From assembly GCF_001424835.1 (NCBI RefSeq), contig NZ_LMCQ01000019.1, positions 231,011 to 295,010 of the forward strand: 64,000 bases of DNA, in the 5' to 3' direction. The stretch comes from Variovorax sp. Root318D1. GTDB taxonomy: Bacteria; Pseudomonadota; Gammaproteobacteria; Burkholderiales; Burkholderiaceae_C. The notes under the pieces are model-generated. The model made no database searches. It worked only from the letters and a program-made list of their open reading frames with translations, and had not been told where the DNA came from. Shown here in pieces: positions 59,611 to 64,000 of the stretch (within the stretch, counting starts at the first letter, position 1; each line of letters begins with the position of its first letter). The translations under genes and the position numbers were made by a program.

Positions 59611-60030
59611 GTGAAATTGATCGAATTCGTCACCGCCAACTGGATGCTGATCCTGATCGCACTCAGCTCGGGTGGCATGCTGGCCTGGCCGCTGATCCGC
59701 GGCGGCGCCGGCGGCGGCACCCTCACGGCCCAAGGGGCGGTGCAGCTCATCAACCGCGAGCGGGCGGTGCTGGTCGACGTGCGCGAACCCGAAGAGTTCG
59801 CCACCGGCCACATGATCGGCGCCAAGAACGTTCCCCTGAACCTGCTGGAAGAAAAGCTGACCGGCACGGTCAAGAACAAGAACGTGCCGCTGCTGCTGGT
59901 GTGCGCCACCGGAGCACGCGCCCAGCGCGCCGTGGCCATGGCCAAGAAACTCGGCTACGAGCAGGCCCAAGCGGTGGCCGGCGGCCTCAAGGCTTGGAAA
60001 GAGGCTAACCTGCCGGTTGAAAAAGCCTGA
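59611..60030 (+). CDS. Membrane-anchored rhodanese-like protein
   Basis: 139 residues. One N-terminal transmembrane helix (about 10-28), then a single rhodanese domain with [19 protein letters not shown] and active Cys98 in [12 protein letters not shown] sulfurtransferase-type protein like YibN of E. coli, which also precedes grxC and secB. GTG start at 59611 after AAGGA. TAAAAT at 59578-59583 is a possible -10. Confidence 0.9.
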   Translation: MKLIEFVTANWMLILIALSSGGMLAWPLIRGGAGGGTLTAQGAVQLINRERAVLVDVREPEEFATGHMIGAKNVPLNLLEEKLTGTVKNKNVPLLLVCATGARAQRAVAMAKKLGYEQAQAVAGGLKAWKEANLPVEKA

Positions 60031-60050
60031 GCCTGCCTCAGCTAAAGCGT

Positions 60051-60311
60051 ATGCAAGCCGTCAAGATGTACACCACCGCCTTCTGCCCGTACTGCGTTCG
60101 TGCCAAGCAGATCCTCAAGTCCAAGGGTGTCGAGGAGATCGAAGAAATTCGCATCGACAGCGATCCGGACGCCCGCAACACCATGATGGAGATCACCCGG
60201 CGCCGCACCGTGCCGCAGATTTTCATCGGCGACACCCACGTGGGCGGTTGCGACGACCTGATGGCGCTCGACAGCCGCGGTGGCCTGGTTCCGCTCCTGC
60301 AGGGCGCCTGA
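60051..60311 (+). CDS. grxC: Glutaredoxin 3
   Basis: 86 residues. Dithiol active site CPYC at residues 12-15, [18 protein letters not shown] with the cis-Pro and GSH-binding GGCDD. Reduces protein disulfides with glutathione. Twenty bases after the rhodanese gene and followed by secB, the order found in many proteobacteria. Confidence 0.96.
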   Translation: MQAVKMYTTAFCPYCVRAKQILKSKGVEEIEEIRIDSDPDARNTMMEITRRRTVPQIFIGDTHVGGCDDLMALDSRGGLVPLLQGA

Positions 60312-60439
60312 GACACCAAGCGGCCGGTTGCCACCGAAGCGGTTCGGGCGCCGGGCGATAATCGCGTGCACATTCATCTGCAGCCCGCTGCGGGAAACTC
60401 TCCCCGGCGGGCATTGTTTTGATCCTCGAAAGTTCAGCC

Positions 60440-60904
60440 ATGGCCGACCAGCAAGCCCAAGATCCCGTTTTCCAGATCCAGCGCGTCTACCTCAAGGACC
60501 TGTCGCTCGAACAACCCAATTCGCCCGGCATCCTGCTCGAGCAGGAGCAGCCCACGGTCGACATCCAGCTTGGCGTGGACGCCCAGCCGGTCGCTGATGG
60601 CATCTTCGAGATCACCGTGTCGGCCACCGTGCAGACCAAGATCCAGGACAAGACCGTGTTCCTGGTCGAGGCCAAGCAAGCCGGCATCTTCGAGATCCGC
60701 AACCTGCCTGAAGACCAGATGGGTCCGATCCTCGGCATTGCCTGCCCGCAGATCGTCTACCCGTACCTCCGCGGCAACGTGGCCGACGTGATCCAGCGCG
60801 GCGGCTTCCCGCCCGTGCACCTGGCGGAAATCAACTTCCAGGCCATGTACGAGCAGCAGCAGGCTCAGGCCGCCGGCCAGCCCTCGCCGACCCTCGCGCA
60901 GTAA
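60440..60904 (+). CDS. secB: Protein-export chaperone SecB
   Basis: 154 residues. Tetrameric chaperone that keeps preproteins unfolded for Sec[20 protein letters not shown] and [20 protein letters not shown] are diagnostic. ATG 60440 ([12 protein letters not shown]) is used. GATAAT at 60357-60362 in the 128-base gap after grxC may be a separate -10. The last 20 residues are Gln/Ala-rich. Confidence 0.97.
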   Translation: MADQQAQDPVFQIQRVYLKDLSLEQPNSPGILLEQEQPTVDIQLGVDAQPVADGIFEITVSATVQTKIQDKTVFLVEAKQAGIFEIRNLPEDQMGPILGIACPQIVYPYLRGNVADVIQRGGFPPVHLAEINFQAMYEQQQAQAAGQPSPTLAQ

Positions 60905-60928
60905 ACCTGGCACAACGCCGCAACGCCG

Positions 60929-61972
60929 ATGAAGATCTGCGTTCATGGCGCCGGTGCCTGGGGCACGGCGCTGGCCGTCAACGCGGCGGGCCGCCACGAG
61001 GTCACGCTCTGGGCGCGCGATGCCGCCCAGGCCGACGCGATCTCGAAGGCGCGCGAAAACATCCGCTACCTGCCCGGCCTCGCCTTGCCGCCCGCGCTTA
61101 CCGTGCGCGCCGGCGATCTTCGCCACGCCCGCAGGGGCGCCGAACTCATCATCGTGGCCACGCCCATGGCCGCTTTGCGCCAGCAACTCACGGACTTGCG
61201 CGGGACGACCGCGCCGGTGGCGTGGCTTTGCAAGGGCGTGGAGCCAGCGCAGGGCAATTCCCCAACTTCCTTCGGCTTGCTGGCCCACGAGATATGGGCG
61301 CAGGTCGCTCCTGAATTGCTAGCGGGCGTACTCAGCGGGCCGAGCTTTGCGCAAGAAGTCGCCGAAGGCCGGCCGACCGCCCTGGTGGCCGCGAGCCCGC
61401 ACGCCGAGGTGCGCGACGCCCTGGTCGATGCCTTCCACGGCCCGGCTTTGCGCGTCTACGCCAACGACGACATCGTGGGCGTCGAGGTCGGCGGCGCCGT
61501 CAAGAATGTGCTGGCCATTGCCACCGGCCTTTGCGATGGCCTGGCGCTGGGGCTCAATGCGCGCGCCGCGCTCATCACACGCGGCTTGGCCGAGATGACC
61601 CGCTTCGGCCTGGCGCTCGGTGCGCGCGCCGAGACTTTCATGGGCCTGTCCGGGCTCGGCGACCTGGTGCTGACCTCGACCGGAGACCTGTCGCGCAATC
61701 GCAAGGTCGGCCTGCTGCTGGCGCAGGGCCGCACCTTGGCAGAAGCCGTGGCTTCGCTGGGGCACGTGGCCGAAGGCGTCTATTGCGCACGCACCGTGGT
61801 GCAGCGAGCGCGGGGGCTGGGCGTGGAAATGCCCATCGCCGAAGGCGTCGTCGCGCTGCTCGACGGCAAGCTGAGCCCGAAGGAGGCCGTTGCCTCGCTG
61901 ACCGGACGCGATCCGGTGCCCGAGTCGGTGCTCGCGCCCGCGGACCCACGCGGTTCACCCCAACAAGACTGA
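60929..61972 (+). CDS. gpsA: Glycerol-3-phosphate dehydrogenase [NAD(P)+]
   Basis: 347 residues. Makes sn-glycerol-3-phosphate for phospholipid synthesis from dihydroxyacetone phosphate. NAD-binding [11 protein letters not shown], then [36 protein letters not shown] (catalytic Lys) and [20 protein letters not shown]. Starts 24 bases after secB. It links functionally to the ugp operon, which brings in the same metabolite. Confidence 0.96.
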   Translation: MKICVHGAGAWGTALAVNAAGRHEVTLWARDAAQADAISKARENIRYLPGLALPPALTVRAGDLRHARRGAELIIVATPMAALRQQLTDLRGTTAPVAWLCKGVEPAQGNSPTSFGLLAHEIWAQVAPELLAGVLSGPSFAQEVAEGRPTALVAASPHAEVRDALVDAFHGPALRVYANDDIVGVEVGGAVKNVLAIATGLCDGLALGLNARAALITRGLAEMTRFGLALGARAETFMGLSGLGDLVLTSTGDLSRNRKVGLLLAQGRTLAEAVASLGHVAEGVYCARTVVQRARGLGVEMPIAEGVVALLDGKLSPKEAVASLTGRDPVPESVLAPADPRGSPQQD

Positions 61973-61985
61973 AGAGACAAGAGCC

Positions 61986-62867
61986 ATGAGCCTTCGCTTT
62001 GATTTTTCGGCGCCGGCCGTGGCCGAGCTGGCCCACGCCGACGCCGCCCGCGCACTGCAGGAAGATGTGGCCGATGGCGACCTGACCGCTTCGCTGGTCG
62101 ATCCCGGCCGCCGGGCCCTGGCCCGCGTGCTGGCGCGCGAGGCGGCCGTGGTCTGTGGTGCACCGTGGGTCGAAGCCACCGTGCGGCAGCTCGATCCGGA
62201 GGCCCGCATCCGCTGGCTGTGCGGCGAGGGCGAGCGCTGCTCGGCCGACCAGATCGTGCTCGAAATCGAGGGCAGCGCCCGCGCGCTGCTGACGGCCGAG
62301 CGCACCGCGCTCAATTTTCTTCAGCTGCTGAGCGCGGTCGCCACCAAGACCGCCCTGTACGCCGATGCGGTTCGCGGCACGCGCGCCCGTATCGTCGACA
62401 CCCGCAAGACGCTACCGGGCCTGCGCCTGGCGCAGAAGTACGCGGTGCGCACCGGCGGCGGCCTGAACCACCGCATCGGCCTTTACGACGCGGTGCTCAT
62501 CAAGGAAAACCACATTGCCGCGGCCGGCGGCGTGGCCGCCGCGTTGCGTGCGGTGGCGCAGGTGGCGCAGCGCGCGGCCTTCGTCGAGGTCGAGGTCGAG
62601 ACGCTGGCGCAATTGCGCGAAGCGCTCGACGCCGGCGCGCGCATGGTGCTGCTCGACAACATGGACCTGCCGACCCTGCGCGAAGCCGTCCGCATCAACG
62701 ACGACGCCGGGGCCGACCGCAAGGCCGTGCTCGAAATTTCCGGCGGCGTAACGCTCGAGGGCCTGCGCACCCTGGCCGAAACCGGGGTCGACCGCATCTC
62801 GGTGGGTGCGTTGACCAAGGACGTCAAAGCCATCGACTATTCGATGCGCTTCCAACCCGAGCACTGA
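61986..62867 (+). CDS. nadC: Quinolinate phosphoribosyltransferase (decarboxylating)
   Basis: 293 residues. Converts quinolinate and PRPP to nicotinate mononucleotide. ALQEDVADGDLTASLV near the N-terminus, AERTALNFLQLLSAVAT, DTRKTLPGLRLAQKYAVRTGG and GVDRISVGALTKDVKAIDYS are all NadC signatures. Fourteen bases after gpsA, six bases before nadA. Confidence 0.96.
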   Translation: MSLRFDFSAPAVAELAHADAARALQEDVADGDLTASLVDPGRRALARVLAREAAVVCGAPWVEATVRQLDPEARIRWLCGEGERCSADQIVLEIEGSARALLTAERTALNFLQLLSAVATKTALYADAVRGTRARIVDTRKTLPGLRLAQKYAVRTGGGLNHRIGLYDAVLIKENHIAAAGGVAAALRAVAQVAQRAAFVEVEVETLAQLREALDAGARMVLLDNMDLPTLREAVRINDDAGADRKAVLEISGGVTLEGLRTLAETGVDRISVGALTKDVKAIDYSMRFQPEH

Positions 62868-62873
62868 ACCGCC

Positions 62874-63992
62874 ATGGTGACCGCTTCCGTCATCGACGTC
62901 GACTACGAACAGCCCGCGGCCCAAGGCAGCGTCTGCGACACCCGCCACGCCTGGGCGCGCGTGCCGCCCGAGCCTTCACCCGGCGAACGCGTCGTGCTCA
63001 AGGAGCGCATTCGCCGCCTCTTGCGCGAGCGCAATGCCGTCATGGTGTCGCACTTCTACGTGCACCCCGACCTGCAGGACCTGGCCGAGGAAACCGGCGG
63101 CATCGTGAGCGATTCGCTCGAGATGGCGCGCTTCGGCCGCGACCATGCCGCCACCACGCTGGTGGTGTCGGGCGTGCGCTTCATGGGCGAAACCGCCAAG
63201 ATCCTTTCGCCCGAGAAGCGCGTGCTGATGCCCGACCTGGACGCCAACTGCTCGCTCGACCTGGGTTGCCCGGTCGACGAATTCAGTGCGTTCTGCGACC
63301 AGCATCCCGACCGCACCGTGGTCGTGTACGCCAACACCAGCGCGGCCGTGAAGGCGCGCGCCGACTGGCTCGTCACGTCGAGCTGCGCGCTCGACGTGGT
63401 GAGCGCGCTGCACGCACAGGGCCGCAAGATCCTCTGGGGCCCCGACCGCCACCTGGGTGACTACATCCAGCGCCAGACGGGCGCCGACATGGTGAGCTGG
63501 AACGGCGCCTGCATCGTGCATGACGAGTTCAAGGCGCTCGAGCTCGACCTGCTCATGAAAGAGCATCCGGCCGCGAAGGTGCTGGTGCACCCTGAATCGC
63601 CAGCCGACGTGATCGCATTGGCCGATGCCGTCGGCTCGACCTCCGCGATCCTGAATGCGGCACGGGGCATGGACGCGAAGGAATTCATCGTCGCCACCGA
63701 CACCGGCATGCTGCACAAGTTGCGCACGCTGAATCCGGGCAAGACTTTTATCGAGGCGCCTACGGCCGGCAATGGGGGCACGTGCAAGAGCTGCGCGCAT
63801 TGCCCTTGGATGGCGATGAACGGGCTCGTCGAGTTGGCGAATGCGTTGGAAACCGGCGCGGGTGAAATTCATGTCGACCCGGCGCTGGGGTTGCGGGCGC
63901 GGGTGCCGATTGATCGGATGCTGGCGTTCACCGCCGGGCTGAAGAATGGCCAACCGGCAGGCAGCCTGATCGCAGGTATCGGCGCCGCCTGA
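62874..63992 (+). CDS. nadA: Quinolinate synthase A
   Basis: 372 residues. Condenses iminoaspartate (from NadB) with dihydroxyacetone phosphate using a [4Fe-4S] cluster. Cysteines lie in [24 protein letters not shown] and [35 protein letters not shown] and [12 protein letters not shown] are family motifs. The start [14 protein letters not shown] is the first ATG after nadC. Operon nadC-nadA; nadB is not in the window. Confidence 0.96.
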   Translation: MVTASVIDVDYEQPAAQGSVCDTRHAWARVPPEPSPGERVVLKERIRRLLRERNAVMVSHFYVHPDLQDLAEETGGIVSDSLEMARFGRDHAATTLVVSGVRFMGETAKILSPEKRVLMPDLDANCSLDLGCPVDEFSAFCDQHPDRTVVVYANTSAAVKARADWLVTSSCALDVVSALHAQGRKILWGPDRHLGDYIQRQTGADMVSWNGACIVHDEFKALELDLLMKEHPAAKVLVHPESPADVIALADAVGSTSAILNAARGMDAKEFIVATDTGMLHKLRTLNPGKTFIEAPTAGNGGTCKSCAHCPWMAMNGLVELANALETGAGEIHVDPALGLRARVPIDRMLAFTAGLKNGQPAGSLIAGIGAA

Positions 63993-64000
63993 AGCGTTGT

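Noticed and set aside
59539..59970. Extension of gpmA through the rhodanese gene on the opposite strand
   Set aside because: Phosphoglycerate mutase homology starts exactly at [11 protein letters not shown], and the rhodanese domain on the plus strand is clear.

Overview
The window is high-GC chromosomal DNA from a betaproteobacterium, almost certainly family Comamonadaceae and most like Variovorax. This is inferred from protein sequences recognised by eye and from conserved neighbourhoods: pilBCD-coaE-zapD, rplU-rpmA-obgE-proB, hemA-prfA-prmC-grxD, gpmA/rhodanese-grxC-secB-gpsA and ubiE-ubiJ-ubiB. No database search was possible. Coding density is very high and no gene-free stretch exceeds 300 bases. 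I see no rRNA, insertion sequence, integrase, prophage block, CRISPR array or replication origin. One tRNA gene, tRNA-Pro(CGG), is present.

Layout. 1-7773 (minus strand): type IV pilus assembly genes pilB-pilC-pilD, then coaE, an SGNH/MBOAT O-acetylation pair, and zapD cut by the window edge. 7890-13401: tRNA-Pro, ispB, then on the plus strand rplU-rpmA-obgE and proB, followed on the minus strand by rppH and a lipoprotein. 13539-15937: proS with a translationally coupled lytic transglycosylase. 15945-21460 (minus): a CNNM/CBS membrane protein, a cupin, grxD, prmC, prfA and hemA. 21536-29450: a small membrane protein, a large MscS-type channel, and a complete glycerol-3-phosphate uptake operon ugpB-ugpA-ugpE-ugpC-ugpQ containing a palindromic intergenic repeat. 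29677-41326 (plus): serA, a 1292-residue flavin/iron-sulfur oxidoreductase, a HIT protein, a DUF971 protein, and the ubiquinone genes ubiE, ubiJ and ubiB with a Tim44-domain gene between ubiE and ubiJ, then a sodium:solute symporter.

41440-48537 (plus): FmdB zinc ribbon, DUF502 membrane protein, aspS, nudB, an endonuclease/exonuclease/phosphatase protein, folE, a BLUF blue-light receptor two bases after folE, a DMT transporter and a DUF429 protein. 48669-54081: a stress-flavoured region with a BON lipoprotein, a five-gene minus-strand operon (DUF1328, YqjD-like, YqjE-like, unknown, ferritin-like), a CHASE3-type histidine kinase divergent from a NarL-type regulator, and a stand-alone receiver protein. 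54315-63992: AsmA-like protein, a MoeB/ThiF-type enzyme, ctpA, gpmA, then plus-strand rhodanese-grxC-secB-gpsA-nadC-nadA.

Most genes are housekeeping: respiration and quinone synthesis, redox buffering, translation, phospholipid and glycerol-3-phosphate metabolism, NAD and folate synthesis. The less ordinary parts are the SGNH/MBOAT pair inserted between coaE and zapD, the folE-BLUF pairing, the Tim44-like gene in the ubiquinone cluster, the giant oxidoreductase, and the membrane-stress/ferritin operon beside a two-component system.
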